Source: Lewinella sp. IMCC34191 | GTDB lineage: Bacteria > Bacteroidota > Bacteroidia > Chitinophagales > Saprospiraceae | Length of the DNA stretch: 64,000 bases | Direction: 5' to 3' | Assembly (NCBI RefSeq): GCF_003390935.1 | Contig: NZ_QNQZ01000001.1 | Coordinates: 744,001-808,000 of the forward strand | Part shown: positions 31,907 to 40,347 of the stretch, in pieces | Numbering within the stretch: the first letter of the stretch is position 1 | How the letters are laid out: each line of letters opens with the position of its first letter | The notes under the pieces: model-generated | Told to the model about the DNA's origin: nothing | Databases searched by the model: none | The model's input: the letters and a program-made list of their open reading frames with translations, nothing else | Made by a program: the position numbers and the translations under genes

Positions 31907-34267
31907 CTATCGGACCAGCGTCACTTCGCCGTCTTCCTGTAGCTCTACGCCGTCCTGGCGAAATTTGGCCAGGTAGAGATATACGTCGGCCGGTTGCGGC
32001 GTCCCGTTTTTGGTACCGTCCCATCCCTCCTGGGGGTCGTCGCTGGTGAAAACCTTCTGCCCCCAACGGTCGTAAACGATCATCGTGTAGTCGGTGATGG
32101 TGCCATTGTAGAACAGCCGAAACCGGTCGTTGCGCCCGTCGCTATCCGGTGAAAAGAAGTCCGGAACGGCTACCTCCGATTGCTCGACGATAAGGAAGAT
32201 GGTCGTTTCGAATACGCAGCCACCGTCATTACTGGTGATCGATAAGGTATACTGTAGGGGATCGGGTGTCCCGTTACCCCGGGGAATATCGACCGTGACG
32301 GACTCTCCCGAGGCGGATGCCGGATCGTAATTGCCGGTCCAGGAATAGGCGAAGCTCAGATCGCTGGGGACCGAAGCCGTCAGGGTCACGCTTCCGCCGG
32401 CAAACACGCTACCGCCGTCCGGAATGATCGTCCCGTCGGGGAGAGTAGCAATGATGTCAGGTTCCACGTTAGCTGCCAGGACCTCGACCGTTACCTGATC
32501 CGTCGCGGAAGAACAATTTAGTTCGTCTACGAATGTCACCGTGTACGTGCCGGCGACCGGGCTCGGTACGGAAATGGATTGTCCGGCCTGATTTACACCG
32601 TCGGGCAGGGTCCAAATGTAAGTACCGGTGATTTCCCCCGGAGTGACGGCGGCGCTCAGGATTAGCGGTTCGCCTGCGCAAACGGTTTCCGGAGCGTTGG
32701 CTTCCACCGTGTAATCTTCGGCCACCACCAACGTGATGGTCTGGCTGACGGGCGCACAATCCAGATCATTGGTCGTCTCTACGGTGTAGGTAGTGGTCTC
32801 GGTCGGCGAGACTACGACCGTCGGATCGTTGGTATCGATACCGCCGCCGGTTATCCGGTAGCTATAGTTACCGAATACCCCGGATTCGATCAATTGTCGG
32901 GATGTGCCCGGACACAGTAGGGTAGCGGTCGTCAGCAGGGGTTCGAGAGTGGGAGCTACCTGTATGGTATAATTCAGTTCCGAGCTGCAATCGGAAGCAT
33001 CGGTCTCGGTCTCGATGGTGTAGGTGGTGGTTTCCTGCACGGTGGCGATGGGGTCCAAGCAGTCGGTACAGCTGAGCGTACCGCCTGGATCCTGCCAGTT
33101 TAGTGTCCCCTCGCCGCTTTCAAAGGTTGCCGTGATCTGTACCTCCTCTCCGGCACAAACAACGGGATCCGCTGGCTCGAACGTCACGGTTGGCGGTTGA
33201 ACTACATTGACGGTCACCCGGGCCGTGTCCGAACAGGCGCCATTGGAGGTTACGCGGACAAGCTCCGTGGTATCCTGGGCTATGAAGACGCCATTGTAAA
33301 GATCTTCCGGGCTCTGAATGCCCTGGGCCGGTGACCACTGGTGCGTGATGATGGGAAAGTCCCCCGCGTCATAAATGGGTGAGGTGATAAAAAAAGTATC
33401 CCCCTGACAGTAGGGGTCCTTCTCGGGGTCAACCGTAAGGCTAAGGTCAACCGGCAAACTATCCAAACGAACCGACACGCTGTCGATGCGCCGGCAGCCG
33501 TTGATGGTCGCTTCGGCGTAGTAAGTTATGTCCGCCGTCGGGAGCACGCGAATGGAACCGCCGGTCCCCACGCTGTCCGTAAAGCGCAGCGGTCGCCATA
33601 TGATGGGGGTCGAAGGGGAAGGCGATACCGATACCGAAAGCTGGATGGAATCGCTGCCAATACAGGCGAATACGGTGTCCTGCGTAATTTCAAATCGCGC
33701 GGGAATTACGGTAAGGTCTACGCTCCGCCGTTCTTCGCAGGCGCCGTTTTCGGAGTTCGATACCAGGGTGAAGGTAGAATCTTGCGTAAGGGTAACAACG
33801 AAGTTTGGATCATCGCCAACCGCAAGCGTATCGCTGCCGCCCAGCAGGGTGTAGATCGTATTGCCGTTATCGGTGATCGGGCTTTGCAGCAGGTTGATAG
33901 GGGACCCTTCACAAAAGGAAGCATTGGCAATCAGGTCCGGCACGACCAGCGTGTCCACGTCGATAAAGACGCTGTCAATAACGGAGCAACCGTCCGAACC
34001 GGTTGCCCGGACGCGGTAGAAGCCACTGGAGCGCGGCCGGACGCGGGGACTCGGATCGCTGACCGGATCGACGAAATCAGCCGCCGGCGACCAGGCGAAG
34101 GTCGGGTTGTCGAGGTCGTTGGTCTGAACCAGTTCGATTGTCTCTCCCCGGCAGATGGCCAACTCTTCCCCGTTGGTGATCGAAATCGTGCCGCAGGGGG
34201 TCTGGGCGCTGGTCCAGGATGCCAGAAAAAAGAATGCCAGAAAAGCGAGCAAGGGTTTTTTGAGCAT
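31907..34267 (-). CDS. Secreted T9SS protein with PKD/Ig-like repeats and type B (gliding-type) C-terminal domain
   Basis: A 786-residue surface protein. The signal peptide MLKKPLLAFLAFFFLASWTS ends at AQ. The middle consists of roughly eight Ig/PKD-like repeats of 70-80 residues, each with paired cysteines and a GxYxV or TYTVETT-type strand. The last 85 residues are the gliding motility-associated C-terminal domain: VPDFFSPDSDGRNDRFRLFY, YDRWGQKVFTSDDPQEGWDG and the terminal VTLVR, which direct export and attachment by the type IX system. The -7-like TACTTTGC lies upstream. It likely serves as an adhesin; ligand unknown. Confidence 0.88.
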   Translation of the reverse strand: MLKKPLLAFLAFFFLASWTSAQTPCGTISITNGEELAICRGETIELVQTNDLDNPTFAWSPAADFVDPVSDPSPRVRPRSSGFYRVRATGSDGCSVIDSVFIDVDTLVVPDLIANASFCEGSPINLLQSPITDNGNTIYTLLGGSDTLAVGDDPNFVVTLTQDSTFTLVSNSENGACEERRSVDLTVIPARFEITQDTVFACIGSDSIQLSVSVSPSPSTPIIWRPLRFTDSVGTGGSIRVLPTADITYYAEATINGCRRIDSVSVRLDSLPVDLSLTVDPEKDPYCQGDTFFITSPIYDAGDFPIITHQWSPAQGIQSPEDLYNGVFIAQDTTELVRVTSNGACSDTARVTVNVVQPPTVTFEPADPVVCAGEEVQITATFESGEGTLNWQDPGGTLSCTDCLDPIATVQETTTYTIETETDASDCSSELNYTIQVAPTLEPLLTTATLLCPGTSRQLIESGVFGNYSYRITGGGIDTNDPTVVVSPTETTTYTVETTNDLDCAPVSQTITLVVAEDYTVEANAPETVCAGEPLILSAAVTPGEITGTYIWTLPDGVNQAGQSISVPSPVAGTYTVTFVDELNCSSATDQVTVEVLAANVEPDIIATLPDGTIIPDGGSVFAGGSVTLTASVPSDLSFAYSWTGNYDPASASGESVTVDIPRGNGTPDPLQYTLSITSNDGGCVFETTIFLIVEQSEVAVPDFFSPDSDGRNDRFRLFYNGTITDYTMIVYDRWGQKVFTSDDPQEGWDGTKNGTPQPADVYLYLAKFRQDGVELQEDGEVTLVR

Positions 34268-34357
34268 AAGGCGGCGCCGGCTAATGATTGGGTGGGCAAA
34301 GTACGAATTTTACCGACGTCGGTTAGCTCCGCGGCGGCGGCCTGTGTCAGCCGCACG

Positions 34358-34753
34358 CTATTCCTCCAGCCAATTCCGCACCTCGGCTACGGTAACCAAT
34401 CCATAGTCGTTGCCCCAGGCCTGGTTGATGTAGTTCATAATGTTGACGATCTGGAATTCGGTGAGCTCCTGGTTGGCCGGCATTTCAGCGTTGTAGACCA
34501 CGCCGTTGACTTCCATCGGGCCGTTCATGCCCTGCCGAATACCCCGTACGACCTGCTCCGGATAATCACGCAGATAGTCGGCACCGGCCAGTGGCGGCAT
34601 GAGTTGCCGCAGGCCCTGGCCCTCATCGAAGTGGCAATTCGCGCAGTGCTCCAGGTAGAGGTTTTTACCCTGCAGGTGCTCGGTCTTTCCGCAGGCGGCT
34701 AATGCCAACAGGGTGAACCAAAGAACGGCAAAAACCATAAGGGTGCGGGGCAT
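34358..34753 (-). CDS. Single-heme c-type cytochrome lipoprotein
   Basis: A 131-residue electron-transfer protein. The signal ends in the lipobox LAAC (Cys21). The heme site is CANCH (37-41), and the distal Met is in YNAEMPANQ at about residue 93, the layout of class I cytochromes c. The C-terminal helix is FQIVNIMNYINQAWG. It would face the periplasm, tethered to a membrane, and pass electrons in respiration. It lies directly downstream of dnaA with a 27-nt gap, possibly read through from it. Its maturation would use the CcmE/CcmF system encoded at 59.9-63.1 kb. Confidence 0.9.
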   Translation of the reverse strand: MPRTLMVFAVLWFTLLALAACGKTEHLQGKNLYLEHCANCHFDEGQGLRQLMPPLAGADYLRDYPEQVVRGIRQGMNGPMEVNGVVYNAEMPANQELTEFQIVNIMNYINQAWGNDYGLVTVAEVRNWLEE

Positions 34754-34780
34754 CGGGCTTTTCCTCTACCAACCCCTGGT

Positions 34781-36187
34781 TTACAACATGGTTGTGGAAT
34801 CCTCGCCGTGCCCGGCCCGGATGCGACGCTCCAGGTCCTCCAGGTCTTTACGGATGTCGTCGTTGGTTTCCATCAGGTCCTTGACCGTTTTGATGGAATA
34901 GATGACCGTGGCGTGGTCACGCCCCCCGAAGAGGCGACCGATACTCTTCAAGCTTTGGTCCGTAAACTGCTTCACCAGAAACATGCTGATCTGCCGGGCC
35001 AGCACCACGTGTCGGCGACGGGTCGCACTCGCCAGCTTTTCCACGTCCAGGTTGTAGTACTCGGCAACGGTCCGCTGGATCACTTCCGGGGTGATCTCCT
35101 TGTTGATCTCCGTAACAAAGTTCTTCAGCACCTGACGGGCAAGCTCCAGGTCGATCTCTTTATTGTTGTTTACGCCGCGGTGCAGGACCAGGTTATTCAG
35201 TACGCCCTCTAACTGGCGGATGTTATTCTGGATGTGGTAGCAGATGAACTCCATCACCTTCGGGCTGATGTCCACGTGGTTGGCGCTGGCCTTGCTGGCG
35301 AGAATGGCCATCCGGGTTTCGAGAGCCGGAGCACTGAGGTCGGCGGTCAACCCCCACTGGAAACGGCTGCGTAACCGCTCCTCGATGTCGAGTTCGATGA
35401 TCGGCCGGTCACAGGTCATGACGATGGCTTTCTGGTTCTGGCGCAGGACGTTGAAGAGGTTGAAGAACACGTCCTGCGTTTTCTTCCGGTTGATCAGTTG
35501 CTGGATATCGTCTACAAGCAGGACGTCGACGTTTTGGTACCAGTTGACCAGGTCGTTCGTGCTGTTATTTCCGATACTGCTGACCAGTTGGCTCGTAAAG
35601 GTGTCGGTGGTTACGTAGAGTACCGACTTGTTGGGAAACTTCTCGGTGATGCGATTGCCCACCGCTTTCAGGAGGTGGGTTTTTCCCAGGCCGACTGGGC
35701 CGTGGATGACCAGCGGGTTGAAGGCCGTATTGCTTGGATTGTCGGCTACGGCCTTGGCGGCGTTGCGGGCCAGGCTGTTGCAGTCACCTTCGATGAAGTT
35801 ATCGAAGGTGTATTTGCCGTCCAGGTTGCTCTCAATGCGAGGACGGGTCATCCCGGGGATAACAAAGGGATTGCTGGGCGTCGGGCTTTGCTGGCCACTG
35901 GGATTTTTACTGTTCGTTGGGCTCTGTCCGTTCTCCTGGCGCGTGCTCTTGATCCGGTACTGGAGGCGACCGGCGGTACCGAGGGCGTGCTGAAGGCTGA
36001 GCTTCAGGACATCGATATAGTGCTCTTCCAAAAATTCGTAGAACAGCCGGTGGGGAACCTGAATGGTGAGTTCATTACTGTTGAGGGCAACGGGTCTGAT
36101 CGGTACGAACCAGGTCTGGTAACTCTGCGGGTCAACGCTATGACGAATAGTTTGCAGACAATTATCCCAGACGGCGGTGTGATCCAT
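34781..36187 (-). CDS. dnaA: Chromosomal replication initiator DnaA
   Basis: A 468-residue AAA+ initiator that binds DnaA boxes at the origin. Domain I begins VWDNCLQTIRHSVDPQSYQT, then comes a linker rich in Asn, Ser and Pro (about 90-125), the AAA+ core with LVIHGPVGLGKTHLLKAVGN (Walker A) and VLLVDDIQQLINRKKTQ (Walker B), and the C-terminal helix-turn-helix with the signature GGRDHATVIYSIKTV. The ATG at 36187 (MDHTAVWDNCL) is preferred to 36205. The upstream region holds no cluster of TTATCCACA boxes, so the origin is probably not adjacent. Confidence 0.97.
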   Translation of the reverse strand: MDHTAVWDNCLQTIRHSVDPQSYQTWFVPIRPVALNSNELTIQVPHRLFYEFLEEHYIDVLKLSLQHALGTAGRLQYRIKSTRQENGQSPTNSKNPSGQQSPTPSNPFVIPGMTRPRIESNLDGKYTFDNFIEGDCNSLARNAAKAVADNPSNTAFNPLVIHGPVGLGKTHLLKAVGNRITEKFPNKSVLYVTTDTFTSQLVSSIGNNSTNDLVNWYQNVDVLLVDDIQQLINRKKTQDVFFNLFNVLRQNQKAIVMTCDRPIIELDIEERLRSRFQWGLTADLSAPALETRMAILASKASANHVDISPKVMEFICYHIQNNIRQLEGVLNNLVLHRGVNNNKEIDLELARQVLKNFVTEINKEITPEVIQRTVAEYYNLDVEKLASATRRRHVVLARQISMFLVKQFTDQSLKSIGRLFGGRDHATVIYSIKTVKDLMETNDDIRKDLEDLERRIRAGHGEDSTTML

Positions 36188-36523
36188 GTGTGTTCCCAGT
36201 TGCACAGTAAAAGTTCTTCCCGGTCGCGGAGCCTACCGCACGGGTGGTTAACAAAATCTGATTTGCATATCAGTAAGCGCTAAAAACGAAAGGCTGCCGA
36301 GAATAGCCCCATAGCCTGATTGGCTGGGGTCCAGTACAAGAAAATCTAGCCTCTTTTCCGGTAGTTTAGCCTGCCACGGGGTCGCCGGGCGGATAGCAAA
36401 TATGAGGCTTAACCCGGCAGTTGGACAAAAGATTAGCTGACTTTTCTCACAAAATCTTCTTTGGCATTACCATTTGTTAAAAGCGGCAATTTTGTCATAA
36501 GCAGTATATGACAACAACCCCGA
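36188..36523. other. 336-bp non-coding region upstream of dnaA
   Basis: This AT-richer spacer lies between the 5' end of dnaA and the 3' end of the metallophosphatase gene. It presumably holds the dnaA promoter (TCAGATTTTGTTAAC on the minus strand is a weak candidate). The only DnaA-box-like site is TTAACCACC (7 of 9 matches). I see no tRNA, repeat copy or open frame. Confidence 0.5.
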
Positions 36524-37432
36524 TTATACCCGCAAATTGCTGCAAGCGACACATTTCACTTCCCCGGATTTGGGGAAAACTACGTCGAGCCGACCGAGTC
36601 GAAGTCCGCCAAAGCCTACCTGATTGATGATGGTCGGCTGGCCTTCGAGATTCATTACCGTCACCGGTTGATCGAGAAACGTATGCGTGTGGCCCCCGAG
36701 GATGAGATCGATATTCCGGCTCGCGGCAGCCAGGCGTACATCGCTCACTTTCTCATCCCTGTAACGGTAGCCCAGGTGACTCAAGCAGATCACCAGGTCA
36801 CAGCCTTCATCGGTGCGAAGACGGGCGGCGGTCTCATTCCCCCGCTCAATTGGGTCCAGATAACGGGTGCTCCCGTACAGCTCGCTGGGCACCAGACCCG
36901 CGAGCTCGATACCCAGCCCGAAAACCCCAATGCGAACCCCGCCGCGTTCGAAAATACGGTAGGGCTCCGTCCGACCATCCAGCGGGGTACCGTTGAAATC
37001 ATAATTGGAACTCAGCAGCGGGAAGTCGGCGTGCCGTAACTGGTCGGCCAGGTTTTGGATGCCCCCGTCAAAGTCATGATTGCCAATCGTCGCCGCGTCG
37101 TAGCCCATTTCCGTCATCAGCTTCATTTCCACCTCACCGAGAAAGAAGTTGAAGTAGGGAGTGCCCTGGAAAATGTCTCCACTATCCAACAGCAGGACAT
37201 CGCCTTCCACGGAACGAATCTCCTTAATCAGCGAAGCTCGCCTGATGGCGCCGCCCTGATTGGCGTTCCGCCCGCCGTCGTCGGGGAAGGGATCGATACG
37301 GCTGTGCCAGTCGTTCGTATGCAGGATGGTGAGTCGCCGGGCACGTCGTTCGCTATGGGCCGATGCCATCCGCGGAACGAGCAGACTGCCCCCGGCGATC
37401 GTTGCCCCTTTGAGAAATTGTCTACGATCCAT
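36524..37432 (-). CDS. 5'-nucleotidase family metallophosphatase (catalytic domain only), Tat-exported
   Basis: A 302-residue calcineurin-like phosphoesterase equal to the N-terminal half of UshA-type 5'-nucleotidases. It opens with a twin-arginine signal (MDRRQFLKGATIAGGSLLVP). Metal-binding motifs are ILHTNDWHSR, LLLDSGDIFQGTPYFNF, TIGNHDFDGG, CLSHLGYR and LILGGHTHTF. The C-terminal substrate-binding half is encoded by the gene just upstream, which ends in the TGATG that starts this gene. The two products probably act together in the periplasm on nucleotides or similar phosphoesters. Confidence 0.9.
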   Translation of the reverse strand: MDRRQFLKGATIAGGSLLVPRMASAHSERRARRLTILHTNDWHSRIDPFPDDGGRNANQGGAIRRASLIKEIRSVEGDVLLLDSGDIFQGTPYFNFFLGEVEMKLMTEMGYDAATIGNHDFDGGIQNLADQLRHADFPLLSSNYDFNGTPLDGRTEPYRIFERGGVRIGVFGLGIELAGLVPSELYGSTRYLDPIERGNETAARLRTDEGCDLVICLSHLGYRYRDEKVSDVRLAAASRNIDLILGGHTHTFLDQPVTVMNLEGQPTIINQVGFGGLRLGRLDVVFPKSGEVKCVACSNLRV

Positions 37433-38199
37433 CAGTCCATAATTTTTATGCGGCTGCCGTCGCTTTCCACCGAGATGGGGCCCTGAGTCTTACCGGCGTA
37501 TTCAATGAGAAGATCCCGGATCATTTTTCCACTGCCGATCTGCCTTTTATCCAGTAACATGGCGGCGTCGTTGCCTCCGTTGGCCACGTAATCCGGTACC
37601 GCCAAATAGTAAGTTGCTTCGTCATCGACTTCTTTTCCCTGAACCCGAATATCCATGCCATCCCGGCTTCGGATCGCTACCAGGCCTTCGCTGACCGGCC
37701 AGCCGCCGTCGGTGAGCGTGTGCTTTACAAAATCGGTCATTTCCCGGCCGGTGACTTCCACCAACACCAACTCGTTATCGAAGGGCATGAGCTCGTATAT
37801 ATCGTTGACCCGCATCGGGCCGGAACCGATCTGGGCGATACGCAATCCCCCGTAGTTCTGCACGGCAAAGGCGATGTCATAGTCCGGGAAGAGGTCGCGC
37901 GCCGCGGTAAGCAGCAAATCCGCCGTCCAGTTACCCAGCGAGCTCTCGGGCTGAGCCTTCACCAGCGGAAGGGCAACCTCTCCGATCACCCGGTTCATGG
38001 CCTCGGAAAGCTGGTCCGCGTACGGATCGATGATGCCGGCAACGCGAGTGGCTACTCCTTCGGTGGAGTCGGGCTCAATCGCTGCGGTAATGGCATAGAA
38101 CTGGGGCTGAATGGCCGCCGGACCCAGTGGGCGCTGGCAACCGGCTAAAAGCAGGCAGAAACTCAGTACGGTGAGACCGGTGGATAAGTATTGGATCAT
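37432..38199 (-). CDS. 5'-nucleotidase C-terminal domain lipoprotein
   Basis: A 255-residue lipoprotein equal to the substrate-specificity half of 5'-nucleotidase. The ATG at 38199 gives MIQYLSTGLTVLSFCLLLAG and the lipobox Cys21. Family motifs are ESSLGNWTADLLLTAARD, FAVQNYGGLRIAQIGSG, DIYELMPFDNELVLVEVTG and YYLAVPDYVANGGNDA. It overlaps DUF423 upstream by 4 nt and the catalytic-half gene downstream (TGATG). The half-enzymes are thus encoded in reverse domain order, and with different export signals (Lipo here, Tat for the partner). Confidence 0.9.
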   Translation of the reverse strand: MIQYLSTGLTVLSFCLLLAGCQRPLGPAAIQPQFYAITAAIEPDSTEGVATRVAGIIDPYADQLSEAMNRVIGEVALPLVKAQPESSLGNWTADLLLTAARDLFPDYDIAFAVQNYGGLRIAQIGSGPMRVNDIYELMPFDNELVLVEVTGREMTDFVKHTLTDGGWPVSEGLVAIRSRDGMDIRVQGKEVDDEATYYLAVPDYVANGGNDAAMLLDKRQIGSGKMIRDLLIEYAGKTQGPISVESDGSRIKIMD

Positions 38200-38600
38200 A
38201 CGGAAGCGGCGTTTTTCGTTGGCGAAAAGAACAGGCTGATCCATCCCCCGATCAGCAGCAAGCCTCCGATGGGGGTCACCGGACCCAGGAATCCAACCGG
38301 TAAGCCGTGCACCTCCCGCAGACTGAGCAAATACAGCGACCCGGAAAACAGCAGCGTACCAATTAGCCATAGCCAGACCGAAGCCGCAAGCCGTCGGGTA
38401 TCTACCGATGGGCTGGGGTAGAGGGCAGCCGCCAAACCGAGCGCGAACGTGTGGTAAAAACTGTAGCGGACACCGGTGTGAAAAATCTCCAGCCGGTCGG
38501 GCGTAACCAGTGTTTCCAGCCCGTGTGCTCCGAAGGCGCCGAGGCCGACGCTGAGCGCCCCCAGCACGGCGGTCCATCGAATGATGTTGCGTTGATCCAT
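38196..38600 (-). CDS. DUF423 family small membrane protein
   Basis: A 134-residue inner-membrane protein with four helices. The conserved DUF423 signature is at the start: LGALSVGLGAFGAHGLETLV, followed by FHTGVRYSFYHTFALGLAA and LLFSGSLYLLSL. Function is unknown in the family. It is the first gene of a three-gene operon with the two 5'-nucleotidase halves. A TAATTTTG box ends 4 nt before its ATG, implying a nearly leaderless mRNA. Confidence 0.92.
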   Translation of the reverse strand: MDQRNIIRWTAVLGALSVGLGAFGAHGLETLVTPDRLEIFHTGVRYSFYHTFALGLAAALYPSPSVDTRRLAASVWLWLIGTLLFSGSLYLLSLREVHGLPVGFLGPVTPIGGLLLIGGWISLFFSPTKNAASV

Positions 38601-38604
38601 GGCG

Positions 38605-38612
38605 CAAAATTA
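38605..38612 (-). promoter_or_regulatory. -7 box 4 nt before the DUF423 start codon
   Basis: TAATTTTG on the minus strand, then CGCC and the ATG at 38600. It matches TAnnTTTG. Confidence 0.45.
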
Positions 38613-38720
38613 CCGCCTGCACGCTTGCCGCAGGTCTCCCGGCGGGCATTCTGACTGCATTATGGCACTTTGTGCACTACTTTCGCCGGCCTTTGTTAGC
38701 CAATAAAAAACCGAACCCGC

Positions 38721-39602
38721 ATGACCGCCTACGTATTTCCCGGACAGGGCGCCCAATTTCCCGGAATGGGCAAAGCGCTCTTTGACGTCAATGAATTAGC
38801 CCAGACCCTTTTCAAGCAAGCGGACGAAGTACTCGGATTTTCCCTGTCGAAAGTGATGTTTGAAGGCTCGGAGGAGGACCTTCTCCAGACCCGCATTACC
38901 CAACCGGCCATCTTCGTACATTCCACCATTACCTACCTGGCCGCCGAGCAAACACCGCAGCCGGATGCGGTGGCGGGGCACAGTCTGGGAGAATTCAGCG
39001 CGCTCGTCGCGGCCGGCGCGCTCGGTTTTCCGGATGCCTTACGGCTCGTGAGCCAACGGGCGCAGGCCATGCAGGATGCCGCCGACGCGCGTCCAGGTAC
39101 GATGGCCGCTATTCTCGGTTTGGACGATAGCATCATCGAGGACGCCTGCGCGCAAATCGAAGAAATCGTCGTACCCGCTAACTATAATTCCCCCGGCCAG
39201 CTCGTAATCTCGGGTTCCGTGGAGGGAGTCGAAAAGGCCAGCAAAATACTTTCGGATCTCGGTGCCCGGCGGGTACTCCCGCTAAAGGTTGGCGGCGCGT
39301 TTCACAGTCCTTTGATGGAACCGGCACGCGAAAAGCTGCAGGAAGCCATTGAGGCCACCCACTTCCGGCCACCCGGCTGCGAGATCTACCAAAATGTCGA
39401 CGGCCAGGCCAGCGTAGCCCCGGAAACCATCAAGGAGAAACTCATCAAGCAACTGACGGCTCCCGTACGCTGGACGCAGACTATTCAACAACTACAGGCC
39501 GATGGCTTCGACCGCTTCGTGGAAGTAGGGGGTAAGGGAAAGATTCTGGCCGGCCTGATCAAGAAAGTCGATCGGAACCTCACGGTAGACCAGCAGGAAT
39601 AA
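38721..39602 (+). CDS. fabD: Malonyl-CoA:ACP transacylase
   Basis: A 293-residue cytosolic enzyme that loads malonyl groups onto acyl carrier protein for fatty acid synthesis. It begins TAYVFPGQGAQFPGMGKALF. The nucleophile S88 sits in VAGHSLGEFSAL, the catalytic His195 in VGGAFHSPLM, and the substrate Arg in LVSQRAQAM. The QxGGQ-type glycine loop is VEVGGKGKILAGLI. It stands alone here, away from other fab genes. TACTTTCG lies about 30 nt before the start. Confidence 0.96.
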   Translation: MTAYVFPGQGAQFPGMGKALFDVNELAQTLFKQADEVLGFSLSKVMFEGSEEDLLQTRITQPAIFVHSTITYLAAEQTPQPDAVAGHSLGEFSALVAAGALGFPDALRLVSQRAQAMQDAADARPGTMAAILGLDDSIIEDACAQIEEIVVPANYNSPGQLVISGSVEGVEKASKILSDLGARRVLPLKVGGAFHSPLMEPAREKLQEAIEATHFRPPGCEIYQNVDGQASVAPETIKEKLIKQLTAPVRWTQTIQQLQADGFDRFVEVGGKGKILAGLIKKVDRNLTVDQQE

Positions 39603-39608
39603 CGCTCC

Positions 39609-40207
39609 CTAGCTGGCTTTGCGCTGATTGATCTCGTCGCGGATCTCCGCGGCGCGCTCGTAGTTTTCCTCATTCAGGACATCTTCCAGCATCGTAGTCA
39701 GTTCGCCTACCGTATAGCTGGACAAATTGTCCTTATGGGGGGAGCCGGGCCCTTCGGAGACGTCCTGCATCTGCAGATCTTCCTCCTCGCCTTTTCCCCT
39801 TCGAGGACGATACCGGCGTTTTGCAGGATGAGCTCGTAGGTGTAGATCGGGCAATCGAAGCGGGTAGCCAGCGCCAGGGCGTCACTCGTACGGCTATCGA
39901 CCTCAATAATCTCACCGTCCCGATCCAGTACGAGGCGGGCGTAGAAAATGCCTTCCTTGATATCGCTAATGATGATTTCCCGAAGGTCGGTACGTAGCGT
40001 TTCCAGGGTGTTCTTGAAAAGATCGTGCGTCATCGGGCGGGGGCCGCTCATACCTTCGATGGCAATCGCGATGGCCTGCGCCTCGGTACTGCCGATAATA
40101 ACCGGCAGCCGACGCGGGCCATTTAGCTCGCCCAGGACTACCGCGTAATTCAACGACTGGGTAACGCTGCGGCTTATCGCCATCACTTTTAGCTCGATCT
40201 TATCCAT
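39609..40207 (-). pseudogene. Bifunctional nuclease family (DUF151) protein, frameshifted near the C-terminus
   Basis: The first 140 or so codons (from ATG 40207) encode an intact BFN domain: MDKIELKVMAISRSVTQSLN, ELNGPRRLPVIIGSTEAQAI, TSDALALATRFDCPIYTYE and GIVLEGE. At 39791-39800 the frame breaks. The -1 frame then continues GEEEDLQMQDVSEG and LSSYTVGELTTMLEDVLNEE, then ENYERAAEIRDEINQRK, the normal UvrB/UvrC-like helical tail of Bacteroidota members, ending at 39609. Adding one base in the GGGGAAAAGG run would restore a protein of about 200 residues. The unshifted frame instead ends at 39707 with a low-complexity tail. A TATCTTTG box (40293-40300) lies 85 nt upstream. Confidence 0.85.
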
Positions 40208-40292
40208 GATGCCTAGTGTAAATCTTCTAGATATTTGCTAACGAAGCAGGGTCACGCAAGGTTTATGCTTGCGCCGCTTCGCTACGGGCGTG

Positions 40293-40300
40293 CAAAGATA
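40293..40300 (-). promoter_or_regulatory. -7 box upstream of the bifunctional nuclease gene
   Basis: TATCTTTG on the minus strand, giving a leader of about 85 nt to the ATG at 40207. A copy of the dispersed GC-rich motif lies just upstream of it. Confidence 0.4.
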
Positions 40301-40309
40301 ACAATTGTT

Positions 40310-40327
40310 GGGCGCCGGAGCGCAGGA
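40310..40327 (-). repeat. Dispersed GC-rich motif, copy 5 (divergent)
   Basis: On the minus strand it reads TCCTGCGCTCCGGCGCCC, differing from the consensus at two positions. It lies 20 nt after the mazG stop, between mazG and the bifunctional nuclease promoter. Confidence 0.55.
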
Positions 40328-40347
40328 TAACTAAAGCTTTATGGCAG

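Noticed and set aside
36188-36523. Replication origin next to dnaA
   Set aside because: The spacer has no cluster of TTATCCACA-type boxes; only one 7-of-9 match was seen. In Bacteroidota dnaA is often away from the origin.
37432-38649. One 405-residue protein covering DUF423 and the 5'-nucleotidase domain
   Set aside because: The first 150 codons are a different frame of the DUF423 gene; a lipoprotein signal begins at 38199.
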